Shown here: in pieces, positions 1 through 11,280 of the stretch
How positions within the stretch are numbered: position 1 is the first letter of the stretch
Layout: the number at the start of each line of letters is the position of its first letter
Source: Scedosporium boydii
Taxonomy: Eukaryota > Ascomycota > Sordariomycetes > Microascales > Microascaceae
Direction: 5' to 3'
DNA: 64,000 nucleotides
Assembly (NCBI GenBank): GCA_002221725.1
Contig: NJFT01000033.1
Location: forward strand, 62,001 to 126,000
The notes under the pieces: model-generated
What the model saw: only the letters and a program-made list of their open reading frames with translations
What the model was told of the DNA's origin: nothing
Database searches by the model: none
Translations under genes and position numbers: made by a program

Positions 1-129
1 TAAGACGAACTCTTGTCTGTGGATGTGATGTGATGTGTGACCCTCTTCCATTACCTCTTTGCGAATTCTTGACCTTTTTTTCCAACCTTCAACGTCAAGT
101 CGTCAACCAAGGGAAAATCACATATCAAA

Positions 130-749
130 ATGGTACGAATATTACTCTGAAGAAGAAGGGCTTCTGATTGTTTTAACGCAAAGATGTTAACGCTCTCGAT
201 AGGCGCCCGCTGCAGGAGCTAAGAAGCAAAAGAAGAAGTGGTATGTATCGTGATCGGGGCTCGTCGACGACTTCCCTGTGCCCCTCATCCACCATCACCA
301 TTTCTTTTTGCGACGCAGGACCAGGATATTGACGGAGGGCGGGAATCTAGGTCCAAGGGCAAGGTCAAGGACAAGGCCCAACACGCCGTCATCCTCGACA
401 AAGCCACCACCGAGAAGCTCTACAAGGATGTCCAGTCTTACCGTCTCGTCACCGTCGCCACCCTCGTCGACCGAATGAAGATCAACGGCTCGCTCGCCAG
501 GCAGTGCCTTAGGGACCTCGAGGAGAAGGGCCTGATCAAGCCTGTTGTTGAGCACAGCAAGATGAAGATTTACAGTATGTCGTGAACCCATACGAGCGCA
601 CCTTTGTGGGATTGGTCTCGAGGCTTGGCTTTCAAACATCGAGCCCTGAGCCATTACGACACCCCACCTCCCTATACGTCTGCCAGAATCAGAAAAAGCT
701 AACAGTTTTCTCCTTTCCCTCAGCTCGTGCGGTTGGCGCTTCGGACTAA
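130..749 (+). CDS. rps25: 40S ribosomal protein eS25 (RPS25)
   Basis: Small-subunit ribosomal protein of the 40S head, known in the family for supporting IRES-driven initiation. Four exons join in frame to 96 residues: 130-132, 203-240, 351-574 and 724-749. Exon 1 is only the ATG codon; a GT..AG intron follows at once, and exon 2 reads APAAGAKKQKKKW, the usual lysine-rich eS25 N-terminus. Exon 3 carries the winged-helix core (VATLVDRMKINGSLARQ, then GLIKPVVEHSKMKIY), and exon 4 adds TRAVGASD before the stop. Length and ending match fungal eS25. Introns are 70, 110 and 149 bp. An in-frame ATG at the start of the open stretch near 238 does not exist, so the spliced start at 130 is preferred. 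Identification is very secure; exact intron ends are inferred from consensus and frame. Confidence 0.96.
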
Positions 750-3220
750 ATTGCAACGGAAAATTCTCACGCCGGTTATGTAGAATCTTTTTTTGTTCGG
801 GGGGGTTCATGGAGGAGTTAAAACTCTGATACAAAACATCAGGCTGAGGGTAGTTAGACGGCGGGCTTTGGCAGTGGGCGGGCTTACGTCCCACAATGAG
901 TTTGCACTCTCCGCGAGGCGTTTTTTTTGGCCCCGGATATACGCTCCAGCATAGGGAAATGAAAAATCCTTGAATTGGCAACGCACACCCTTCTCCATAC
1001 CACTGCCTATCCCGCCTTACTCCCGGGCAAATGTCCCTCCTACAGAATAGGGTAGTGAATATGACCGCTTGGCCGAAGCCTTGCCGAACAAGTTCATGTC
1101 TTTTGGCGATTGGCCTATGAGTGAACCTCTATGAGATAGCTTTCTCTTACGTCCTACAACCACCGGATCGTTGTAATTGACCTTTAGCGTGGTGACCCCA
1201 GTCCCCTCCCTCTCCGCGGAACCTGTTTATCTCGTGCTCTGCCTTTCCTCCAAGAACGCAAGCCTAGCCTCCAGTTGCGGGGTTTCTCACGGTTCCTGTG
1301 CGGAGAGAGACGAGACAAGAAATGAGAAACGAGTAACGAGAAACCGAAAAGCCACGTGGTTTAGGGAGGCTGACCCTCTCTCAAGTTGGAGAATGGAGAG
1401 GAAGGAAAATGTAGAAGAAGACAAAGATGATGAATGCTCGAGGAGCCAATATGGTTGCTACTTGATGGAGCAATCACTGAGTCGCATACGCAGGTATGAA
1501 AAGCCACACATTGGTAAAGCCACAGGGCGTGGTGTCAAGGGGAAAGCCACCTTGGACGATGGACGCAGGCAGCACGGAATGCACGGTATTATAGCTGAAT
1601 TTGCGCGATATGTGGGCATCCACATCCAAGACAACCTGGACCAGCATCTGTGGACGACGAAGATGTACACTCGATACAGTATCCTCGGACCAAGCGACTT
1701 AGGTATCAAAATCCCGAGCCTTGGTTTGCGAGGTTACTCCGAAACCAGCCATGACCATCAATCTTTTCAAGTGGAGGCAAAACGCTATTAACCTTGTCGA
1801 AGAGCAAGGAAGAATTTGAAGAATGTTGATCAATCCCTGTGGCGCCGACCTTTCCTTCATGTGATTCTGGACCAAATTTCCAAAAAGGGGCAAACGATCT
1901 AGATGTAATGTAATGGGGTAGGGGTACGAAGGAGGTAGTGTAGGAGATAAGGCAAGACGCCGCTAATTAATACAGGCCCAACCAAGCTTTTCAATTCAGC
2001 GACTCGGATTCGTGAGGCGAAGGGCTGGCCGAGCCTCCGCCCGTCCACCCAGTGAGGACCTCCGTCTCTGCCTACGGCTATGGTTCACGGCTTGCGGAGA
2101 TACGCGAAATTTGGGACAATCGGATTGGAGAAGCAGTAGCCGTGCCTGTTTACTTGTACTGTGTTCCTGGTACACTGTGGGAAAGGGAACATTGAGAAAG
2201 AATTTTTCTCCTTCCCCGTTACTTTTAATGTCGATGGCGTAGTCAAAGTGTATCAAGGCGCGGGTCCATCGGCAACCTCGGTGAATATTGCAATCTCACC
2301 TTGGATAGATGGAAAACCAATGCAGCTGCAGCGTCAAATCCAAAGCATCACGAGGACATATGCAGAGGTTGTCCTCCGTCAGATATCTGTCTAGAGACGA
2401 AAATAGCAATTAAGCATTATACTTGTATTTCCAGGCGGTCAGCAGAATGCGAAGCTGACGCCATCAAAATTTGATGGTTCAGATTGAGGAGCCAGGCCGC
2501 CCATAGCCGCGGATGGACGGTGATAACCAAAAATAAAAGCATTTTTTTTTTCTCTCACTCCTGCATCAATGCCGAAACAGTGGCTGACTTGGAATCATAC
2601 TGGGCGCTGCACGGCGCCGTGGCGGTGTTTCGGTAGCAAAATGCTACTCCCGTACAGTGCAAGGACGATTGGTCCGAGAATTTCTCGGAGCAAGTCGGCT
2701 CGAGCCTCTTGGTGGTAATTGACTTCTCTGATAGGAGTCGGTACAAGTGTGCCTCAAAAATTACTGTGGACCTCGTTGCTAGGGAAGTAGCCGGGCGGCT
2801 GGGCTAGCGGGAGCGAGGTTACTGGACAATTGCCAATCAATTGCTCCTTCCCACTAAAATTACCGTGCTCAGTACACGAGTACTCCTGGAAGGAGCCAGC
2901 AAGGACCGCACAGGACCTGTCTAATGCTTAGGTACTCTCAAGCCAGTGGACCAAAGGAGGCAGGAGGGTGGGGGCGCGTCTTGGTCCCTGCGCTCTTTTT
3001 AGTCCCAGCCAGCAAGCCAAAAGTCCGAAAGGTGTTCGTATCCCAAAATTTTTTTCCTCCTGTCCATCTTCCCAAAACAAAAAAAATAAAGAGTTGTCGC
3101 TTCACCACGACACTTTAAATACCCTCTCCCCTCCTTTCTTACTGTTGGGAATCAATCTCCGCTCTCTCCCTTTTTTCTTTCCTTCGTCGAGATTCATTAT
3201 CCACCTCTTGAGCCATCACC
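750..3220. other. Intergenic region, no supported gene
   Basis: This stretch holds the 3' end of the eS25 gene and the promoter of the ADP/ATP carrier gene. Several open stretches exist, the longest about 200 codons at 1177-1791 (+), but none resembles a known family or shows gene-like codon use. A 17-bp palindrome with 8-bp arms, CCATCAAA-A-TTTGATGG, lies at 2461-2477. The last 110 bp before the carrier ATG are CT-rich (about 3121-3185), typical of a fungal core promoter. Confidence 0.6.
3114..3190 (+). promoter_or_regulatory. Probable core promoter of the ADP/ATP carrier gene
   Basis: An A/T-rich element (TTTAAATA, near 3114-3121) is followed by a pyrimidine-rich tract ending about 35 bp before the ATG at 3221. 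CT-rich stretches just upstream of the start are common in strongly expressed genes of filamentous fungi. The transcription start itself cannot be placed from sequence alone. Confidence 0.45.
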
Positions 3221-4756
3221 ATGTCTGACAACAAGATTCTGGGGCTTCCGGTAAGTTCTTCTCATGCGTCCTCTTTCTGCACGTCGCCATCCACGTCGCC
3301 AATGCCAATGGCCATCCCATCATCCGCGGCCCGATCGGATCCTGTTCTGCTTCGAAGCGGCCATCTCGAGCACATCGTCATCCTTCAATTGGGATTGTGC
3401 GATGTCGCGACAGTCGAGAGGTTGCGAGCTCAGAGCTCGGTCCAGGGCCTCGGTAATGGCGATAGCCGCGCAGCTTCTACGAGGGAAAAATTTTTCTTCC
3501 TGTGGGAACGGCATCAATCAATGGACCGGAGGACATGGAGCTAACAATTGATCATATAGCCCTTTATGATCGACTTCCTGAGTACGTTCCATCAAATCGA
3601 AATCACTATCGTCGCGATCGCTGTCAATTCGCGACGACGAGCTCACGATCTCGTCGACTCCGATGCCGGGGAACAATATTGAATGAACAAACACTAACTA
3701 TCATCGTAGTGGGTGGTGTCTCCGCCGCCGTCTCGAAGACCGCCGCCGCTCCCATCGAGCGTGTCAAGCTTCTCATCCAGAACCAGGTCAGTTGCATTTT
3801 TTTTTCTCTCTTCCCCATTGCTCGTTCGCGTCCCTCATATATCCACCTGGCCCTGTCTCCCCGACCGTGGTTGGGCACGACGATGCCATCACGATCGGGA
3901 AAGAGCAACTCGAGATTGCATTTCTCATTTGGGCGAAGCGTTCTAACAAACTGTGCAGGATGAGATGTTGAAGACTGGTCGTCTTGACCGCAAGTACAAC
4001 GGTATCGTTGACTGCTTCAAGCGTACCATGGCCGACGAGGGTGTGATGTCTCTCTGGCGTGGTAACACTGCCAACGTCATCCGTTACTTCCCCACCCAGG
4101 CCTTGAACTTCGCTTTCCGCGACAAGTTCAAGAAGATGTTCGGTTTCAAGAAGGACCGTGATGGTTACTGGTGGTGGATGGCCGGTAACTTGGCCTCCGG
4201 TGGTGCCGCTGGTGCCACTTCGCTCCTCTTCGTCTACTCCCTTGACTACGCCCGTACCCGTCTTGCCAACGATGCCAAGAACGCCAAGAGCGGTGGTGAC
4301 CGCCAGTTCAACGGTCTCGTTGACGTCTACCGCAAGACCCTCGCCTCCGATGGTATTGCCGGTCTCTACCGTGGTTTCATGCCCTCCGTCGCTGGTATCA
4401 TCGTCTACCGTGGTCTCTACTTCGGCATGTACGATTCCATCAAGCCTGTCGTCCTCACCGGTGCCCTCGCCAACAACTTCCTTGCCTCTTTCCTCCTCGG
4501 TTGGTGCGTCACCACTGGTGCCGGTATCGCCTCTTACCCTCTTGACACCATTCGTCGACGAATGATGATGACCTCTGGTGAGGCCGTCAAGTACAAGAGC
4601 TCGTTCGATGCCGCTAGCCAGATTATCGCCAAGGAGGGTGTCCGCTCCCTCTTCAAGGGTGCCGGTGCCAACATTCTCCGTGGTGTTGCCGGTGCTGGTG
4701 TGCTCTCCATCTACGATCAGCTCCAGGTCCTCCTTTTCGGCAAGGCCTTCAAATAA
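3221..4756 (+). CDS. Mitochondrial ADP/ATP carrier
   Basis: Inner-membrane antiporter that exports ATP from the matrix in exchange for cytosolic ADP. Four exons, 3221-3250, 3560-3581, 3710-3786 and 3959-4756, give 308 residues, the normal size. The three repeats each show the mitochondrial carrier signature: APIERVK (about 31-37), YSLDYARTR and YPLDTIRRR. The diagnostic nucleotide-carrier motif RRRMMM is at about 242-247. Exon 2 is a 22-nt microexon (PFMIDFL plus one base) without which the first transmembrane helix is incomplete. The intron before exon 3 has a good branch site (CTAAC at 3694-3698). The long antisense open frame across exon 4 is a codon-bias shadow. This is the AAC/PET9 family; the species-specific gene name is not known. 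Confidence 0.97.
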
Positions 4757-5429
4757 GCGTGTCACTACTAGACTCGGGGAAGGGGGCGTCGCGGTGGATG
4801 ATGTAAGTCGGACTGGACGTTGTGCAATAGAGGGGTAACAAAAAATGGATGATGGTTCGTTTCATATTTTCATATCAGACGAAAGATGGAAGTTTGCATG
4901 AGGGAGACTGCTGGGAAGGCTTCTCTTTGGCATTTTGAGCAGCCTGCTTTTAGGGTTTCTTTTCGGCTTGTTTCATATACTCTTCTGGTGCTGGAGTAAT
5001 GGACCAACCAACCAACGACCCTTGTAATATAACCTAACGGCGAAGTTCCCTTGATTCTCTAAAATCTAAGTTGACGTTGAGCAACAACGCGCAATTTGTA
5101 CTTTCCTGGAAATGGTGACAAAATGAATGCAGTCAATAAATTTGTGATGGGGCTTGCAACTGCAAGTACTGGCTTGGTACAAGTCCTGCCAGTAAGACCT
5201 TGAAGTGTTTGTTTACGCAGAACGGTGGATCGCACGTGGTTTAGCACCTGATTTGCTCTCTGTAGCTGACCTTCCAAGCCACGAAGGCTACCTCTTATTC
5301 TTCCAGCGTTGCGAGAAGGACAGACACCCAACTCGAACTGGAGACGGACGGGTGTTTCCTTTGCATGTCCCAATACGAATGGGAGGGAATTATTAAACCA
5401 TCTCCCACTTGAGAGATCAAAAAGTAGCA
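4757..5429. other. Intergenic region, no supported gene
   Basis: It contains the 3' untranslated region of the carrier gene, which is T-rich with GT-rich tracts, and the short promoter of the histone-fold gene. No coding signal, RNA gene or repeat was recognised. Confidence 0.6.
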
Positions 5430-5908
5430 ATGCCTAGAGAATCTACATTCCGAGGGGCCAAGGCATCATCATCAAGCACACGACCAAACGCGACGAAGCC
5501 CCGAGCCAACAACAGCTCAGACCGCTGGCAAGAGGGCTCAGGCGCCTCAAGGGCCGCAGACGTAGACATGGACAACGACTCACCAGGCCCCGGTGAAGAC
5601 TCGAACGAGGCCAAGAGGATCCCCGACGACCTACTCACCAGGATTCTGCACGATTTCTTCCAGCGCGAGGACACGAGGATGTCGAAGGCGGCGAATCGGG
5701 CTGTTGGGAAGTATTTTGAGATTTTTGTGCAGGAGGCCATTGCTAGGACGGCGCAGGAGAGTGATGGGCGGTTTTTGGAGGTGAGTTTATCTTTTGAGCC
5801 CCTTGTTTTTTTTCCAGTGGCAGGAGTAAGATGGATGGGGAATGCTAATCATCGGGATAGGTTGAGGATTTGGAGAAGATTGTGCCTCAGTTGTTGATGG
5901 ATGTTTGA
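5430..5908 (+). CDS. CENP-X / MHF2 histone-fold protein
   Basis: Two exons, 5430-5780 and 5861-5908, join in phase 0 to 132 residues. The N-terminal 70 or so residues are polar and likely disordered (Ser, Asn, Asp, Pro rich). Residues from about 72 on match the CENP-X (Stra13/MHF2) histone fold: IPDDLLTRILHDFF, then MSKAANRAVGKYFEIFVQEA, and after the intron VEDLEKIVPQLLMDV. In the family, CENP-X pairs with CENP-S (MHF1); the heterotetramer binds DNA, supports the Fanconi-type helicase FANCM/Fml1/Mph1 at stalled forks, and with CENP-T-W contributes to the inner kinetochore. The last 15 residues lie wholly in exon 2 and complete the terminal helix, which supports the splice. The long N-terminal extension relative to animal CENP-X is common in fungi. 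Confidence 0.88.
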
Positions 5909-8894
5909 TGGGTTCAGATGGGACGATGGTTGGGAGTTTTTGGTTTCTCCATTTTTGCTACGAAAAGAGGAGTCTCTCCCGAAGTAGAAGATGCCCCTTT
6001 GCTCTTTGATGTCTGACGGGCCAGGATACAGAGTTGTCGAGGAGCCAAATGTTTCTACGTTTCTGCCAAAAAGGACCGCCAATCTTCTCGGAGGAGACTG
6101 GTTCGTCCGTGAGGACGTCTCGGGAATATTCCTGACAACGAAGACGTTTCATTGACTTGGTTCCCCCCTTCACCATTCGTCGCCCAAAGATGTTCTAGTC
6201 TGCAATTTTTCCGACGTCACACACGAACCACGGCGGTGGAAGGAAGGAACACATTTCTTGATCTCCTGGGCCGATGTGCCGACATGGCGACCTCCGACGC
6301 GTCCAAAAACTGGGGTAGATCAATGCGGTGCAGAAGGAAATCATGATACCGTTTTCAGGAGGGGATCGGGGGAAGGGGAGTTTTTTGGTCGAGGAACAAG
6401 GTTGAAGTGTGAAACATGGGAGAATGTGGTCCTGGAGATAATGGACTTTCGGTTGCAATACTTCGTAGTCTTACTTGGGGTAACTGAGTATACTTATTAC
6501 TCGTGCGTGCTATCCACGGCGATAATACACTACTTTCCTACGACTCGATTCCATCGATTCAAGGAGTTAGCTTGTCTTTGCGGATGCTACTTTACGGTGT
6601 CCCTTGATGTCAGAGGCTGAGTTTATCCCCCAGGCACGCCGAGCTTAAGGGCTACAGAACACGGCAATACATCGCCGATTGGGACTGAGCACGGGATCAT
6701 AGCTACTCCAAGCATCGACCTGTAATAGTAATCCGGAATGCAAAGAGGAGTCGATTACGGAGTAGGTGCATGGATGTTTGTTTTCCTTGGGTCCCAGGGT
6801 GGGATTGTTCACGAAACATGAATACCGTTGCATCGCCTGGCCGGTTCTCTCCTTCGGCTGCTCGAAGTATTCTCTGGTGGTGTAATAGGCTGGAAGGCGG
6901 TTGCCCGGCACCCAAAATGGGACACCACCACGATGTAATTACTTTTGTCAAAGTCTGGACTCTGAAGTGTGCTTTGACTTTTAGCCCCTGTCGAGGGGTC
7001 GAGACATTGAGATTCGATCTTATGGAAGGTGACATTTTTGGTGGCAGCGATGCCCTTGCGTCTTTCTTCACGTTTACTTCGTAGTGCCGTAAACGAGACT
7101 TCAAGGAGCGAAATACTGGTTCCTGGGGCACAGAGTAAAGTAGCAACTCACTGTCGACAGCTGAATAGGGATGGCAGGATGACATTGACCGATGGTGGAC
7201 ATTAAGGATATTGACGAAGGAGGAACGCTTCGATTCAACATTGCATCAATGCATTGAGACGTCATCAAATATTGCCAGGGCCCAATTTCGTTCCCCCGGC
7301 TCTAGCTTCGCTCATGGCACCAAGAAATATGCCGATTGATCGTAAAAGCACACAGGTAAGGGCGCTTAGAGAACGCGAATCGCCGCTCTAGGAATACCGC
7401 AAGGGACTCCCAAATCCAATAACCCATGGATAACACGAATCGATCAATTACGTTCAGCGAATTCGTTCCAGACATCCAGCACGTCCATGATAGCGCCCTC
7501 GGCGCTTCATCAGCTTCACCTATCATCCCGGCTTCCGGCTTGACTGGGTGCCGGGGACCCGAATCACTGCAACTCCACTGCCTCTCGATTGGCTTTTTAC
7601 CTTTTTACCTTTTTTCCTCCGGTATTACTGGGTGCCACTGAAGAAACCCTGAGCGCTTGCGCGGTGGCTCCGGGGGGTTGGAGGCTGAAACACTTGGACG
7701 TCTCGACCTTGTCACAGCCAGGCCGGCTTGACACACAACCGAGCTTAAACCCCTGGTCTAACGCTAAAAAGGCAGTTGACGCTTGCCTCAACCTTATTTC
7801 GGCCTCTTTCTTGTCCGCATGGCAACCCAGGCTCCCCTTGGAAAAGAAGGGAAAAGAGAAAATGCATGCAGGCAATTCTGCGGTGGTGGTGACCCTACCC
7901 TACCTTTTCCTTTTTTGCCCCTGACAGGGTCCTATCAGATTTTGTTGCTGCGGGGTCTTTTCTGGGAAGCGCCGGCTACTGTGGATGGCTTACTGGCTAT
8001 GAGTGGCCGGCTTGCGTCTCAATTGGTAGCATGCAGGAAGCCAAGATGGATTGAGGCTCCGCTGAATTGAATCTTGTAACTGGGTGAAGGGTGAAGGTTG
8101 GAGTTAACTCTATTTGGACCCGCTGTCACAGGAATCGCCCGTGGCGATAGCGTAAACGAAAGGCTCTATCTCTTGATAGATACTGCGAGAGACTCGACTT
8201 GTGAAGGAGGCATCGAAATACCTGTTCGCAGGCTATGGGAAGCAAGCAAACATCGTGGACCCAAAGGTGTGGTTCGTCCATTCTTCACGATGGCTGGCCA
8301 GGCCTCGGCCGCGCAAGTGTGAAGACCTGCTGGTCTCCTCTTTTCCCGCCAAGCAGACGTTGTAATGGGTGTCCTCGCAAAGTCGAGATGAGATGGTCAA
8401 AACGTGTTTCAAAAAACCTCACCCGCACACACGACTACCCCATGTCTTCCACGTCTTCCATGTCCTGTCTCCGTTCTCCCATCCGTAACTTGTACCAAGC
8501 CCGGAGCCATCCCTGCTGAGATGGACTTCAAACATCCAGTGCAGGGGGTGGGATCTGAGCTCTGGGCGATCCCGAGCTTCCATATATTCATGCCGTTTCT
8601 CTCCTGCCAGACCCAGTTGGCCTCTTTTGTTTTTTCCTTTTCTCTTTTCTCTTCTAATCCATCCACACCAAAGTTCCTTTCTCTTGTTCTTTTGCTTCTC
8701 TTCCTTCTCCGTCTTCCTTTTTCCCTTCACCAACTTAACCTTCTTCCAACAAAAAGGCTAGTCCTCTTGCAAGCAGCGCTAGACGCTTTTTTATATACAT
8801 CTTTTTTTTACATTACAATCTTTTCGTCATCTTGAGGAAGACCGTCCATTCTTTCAATTTTTCCAGATACCCAGTTTATAAAAATCTCGAAAAA
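5909..8894. other. 3-kb intergenic region, no supported gene
   Basis: Open stretches of up to 160 codons occur on both strands (for example 6703-7185 on the minus strand), but none has a recognisable domain or consistent codon use. The final 300 bp are the CT-rich promoter of the cupredoxin gene. No tRNA, repeat array or mobile element was recognised. Confidence 0.55.
8595..8800 (+). promoter_or_regulatory. CT-rich promoter with TATA-like box of the cupredoxin gene
   Basis: A long pyrimidine-rich tract (about 8595-8760) is followed by TATATA at 8792-8797, about 100 bp before the ATG at 8895. The combination is typical of a strongly or conditionally expressed gene in filamentous fungi. The transcription start is inferred to lie in or just after the second T-rich tract near 8802-8815. 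Confidence 0.5.
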
Positions 8895-9699
8895 ATGCAG
8901 TTCAAGACTCTTGCCGCTGCCGCCCTCTTCGGCGCCGCCTCTGGTACGTAGCGAACCCTCCACGAAGATCGAGAGAACATGGAAGCAGAATTGGACCAGA
9001 CGAAAGGGAACATGGCACTAACATGAACTGTCTAGCTGTTGAGGTCATCCCCGTCCTCGTCGGTATGAGCGCCAACGGAACCGCCGGCACCATCTTCTCC
9101 CCTGACAAGGTCACCGCCCCCGTCGGCTCCATGGTCCAGTTCCAGTTCATGGGAGGAAACCACACCGTCACCCAGTCCACCTTCGACCAGCCCTGCACTC
9201 CCATCTCCGCCATCAACGCCTCCGCCGTCGGCATCAACACGGATTTCGTCCCCGCCATGAACGCCATGCAGTCCGGTCAGATCCCCGTCTACAGCATCAT
9301 GATCAACGACACCCGCCCCATCTGGCTTTACTGCGCTCAGGGCCGTCACTGCCAGAACGGTATGACCATGGTTATCAACGAGAAGTAAGTAGAATTTATC
9401 GAACGAACAACTAGTTATAAAAAGAAAATAGGACGAGCGAGGATGTATGATGCTAACATGGGGTTCTTTTCTCTAGCACCGCCGCCAACAGCTCCCGCTC
9501 TCTAGAGAACCACCGCACCATCGCCGCCGCCGTCCAACAAGCCACTCTCCCCTCCCCCGGCGTCGGTGGCAACAACGGAGGACAGAACAACAACAACAAC
9601 GGTGGCCAGCCCACCGATGGTCAGTCCGCCGCCGCCGATCTCAGGGTACCAGCTGCCCTCTTGGCCGTCGTGGCCGGTGCTGCTGCCGTCCTCCTGTGA
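8895..9699 (+). CDS. Secreted GPI-anchored cupredoxin-like protein
   Basis: Three exons, 8895-8943, 9036-9384 and 9477-9699, give 206 residues in one frame. Residues 1-17 are a signal peptide (Ala-rich core ending AASA). Residues 20-130 form a plastocyanin-like domain: all four type-1 copper ligands are in place by position, H59 (GGNHTV), C116 (WLYC), H121 (GRHC) and M126 (QNGM). C70 and C122 are placed to form a disulfide. Four N-glycosylation sequons lie in the domain (N30, N58, N77, N107). A Gly/Asn/Gln-rich linker follows, and the protein ends in a short hydrophobic stretch (ALLAVVAGAAAVLL), the usual GPI-attachment signal. The family is often called extracellular serine-rich protein in fungi; a role in cell-surface copper binding or redox is inferred, not shown. 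Confidence 0.9.
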
Positions 9700-10422
9700 A
9701 GAGGGAAAAGCCCGCAAATTCATTTCTTTTCCTCTTTTTCAGTTTTACGGTTCAGACGTCTCGAATGGCGGTTGGGAGTTGGGTCCTCCTTCCGGAGGAA
9801 ACGTGTACAAAACGGAGGTGCTGTTTGGAGAAGTTAATACCTTTCAAAAAACCCCTTCTCCGCTTCGATGTCCAGGTCTAGAAAAGGCATCTATCCTACG
9901 TTAGTTTGCTAGGTGTCGGGGTGGGGAGGTGACGTTTTTTTCTCTTTCTCTTCTACTATTTATACATAGTTGGGATGTTTCCCTCGCGCGGTTCTGGTGG
10001 GCCACCTTTAGATGGTTCCCTGATGTTGGTACGGCGTGTATTGCATATCGATTAACTGCATGAATCGAGTTTTCTTATTTCTTTTTCTGGAATCTGATCC
10101 TTCCTCTCTCTCCGTGATATTGATGTGCTTGAAGTTGGGGTCGAGTAGTTGTGGTTACTTGCGCGTTTGAGTGTTGCGCCTTGTGCTTAGTCCACAATGG
10201 TCGCATCCGGTGCCGGGCTGTCCGACGACAGCGAGACGAGCACAGAATCGAGGTTCGTGGTGGAGGGAAATGAAAAGTAGGGTATTTATCACGAACTGTT
10301 GATCTGAAGAATCGACAGCTCTTACGACGAAGAAACGCATCAATATCTCGGGTTGACGAAGGCCACAGAATTCCAAATGATCATCGTTATTCCATATGCT
10401 CATTTTCAATCCCCAGCCGAAT
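9700..10422. other. Convergent intergenic region
   Basis: Tail-to-tail spacer between the cupredoxin gene (+) and the cytochrome b5-like gene (-). It is T-rich near 9930-9960 and holds only untranslated sequence as far as can be seen. Confidence 0.6.
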
Positions 10423-11280
10423 CTACTCACCCCCATTCTCCTGCTCCGCCTTCTCCCTCGCCCTCTCCTCTGGCGTCTTCCTCTTCACCCTCCCCTGCTT
10501 CGCAGCGTCACAAAGCTCCCTCCTCGGCTCATTCTTCAACCACCCCTTCTCCCTCTTCAGCGTCCCAACCTTCCTATACTTATCGCTCTTAGCAAAGAAA
10601 TCTGCCCAGTGCTTCAGCGCCTCGTGCACCTTCTCCCTCGCCGCCTTCATCTCCTGCTTCCTCAGCTCCTTGAGCTCCTCCTTCGAGTATAGCGCGTTGA
10701 CTTCGACGTCTTCGAGGGGGAGGAACATCTCCTCGACGCCGCGCATGTCGGCCGTGCGGTCGTCGGCGAAGCATCCCGTTACGTAGGCGCGGGAGGCGTC
10801 GCAGCCGGCGAACCAGTGGTAGGAGCCGCCAGGCCCGTAGATGCGGCGGCCGGGTGTGACGTCGTAGATTGTGCCGTTGATGGCGAGGTAGATTGGGGTG
10901 GATGGGTCGGAGCCATCGAAGGCGGCGAGTTCTTCGATGGTAAGTTCGAGGGGTGGTTGCTGTTATTGTATGATTGATTAGCTCCGGATTTGTGGGGATA
11001 TTGGGGCGCTGACGAGACGTACGAAATGGCTCTTCCACCAGTCTAGACGCATATAATTGGGCTTGTTCTTCATGCCCCAGAAGTATGTCTCGCCTCCGCT
11101 GATGAGGTAGCTAAGACCGCACGAGGCGAGGAACAGAAAGGTGATTACGCGGAGGGCGTCAACCGCCCAGGAGGAGGAGTCATCTTCTTCTCGAACCCTT
11201 CTCCGAGTATCGCTCGCCTTAGGCGACGGTTTCTCGGTTGATGGCGCTTTGCGCTGCCGTACTGAGCTTGAATCTGTCAT
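10423..11280 (-). CDS. Membrane-anchored cytochrome b5-like (MAPR family) protein
   Basis: Two exons on the minus strand, 11280-11023 and 10959-10423, join in phase 0 to 264 residues. The N-terminus is polar and basic; one transmembrane segment lies at about 39-61 (WAVDALRVITFLFLASCGLS). The second exon opens with a cytochrome b5-like heme/steroid-binding domain of the membrane-associated progesterone receptor type: LTIEELAAFDG, then YLAINGTIYDVTPGRR, IYGPGGSYHWFAGCDASRAY. The MAPR-type Tyr rather than the paired His of true b5 is expected to hold heme. A charged, Lys/Arg/Glu-rich helical tail of about 100 residues follows. MAPR proteins support P450 and sterol enzymes in the ER; that role here is inferred. 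It is longer than fungal Dap1, so it may be a distinct paralogue. Confidence 0.85.

Noticed and set aside
1177..1791. 204-codon frame downstream of RPS25
   Set aside because: No homology recognised, the start is not an obvious ATG in context, and codon use is unlike the neighbouring genes.
3788..4765. Long antisense open frame (325 codons, minus strand) across the carrier gene
   Set aside because: It mirrors the GC-biased third positions of the carrier exon, has a Gly/Thr/Val/Asp-rich translation without a domain, and is explained by the plus-strand gene.
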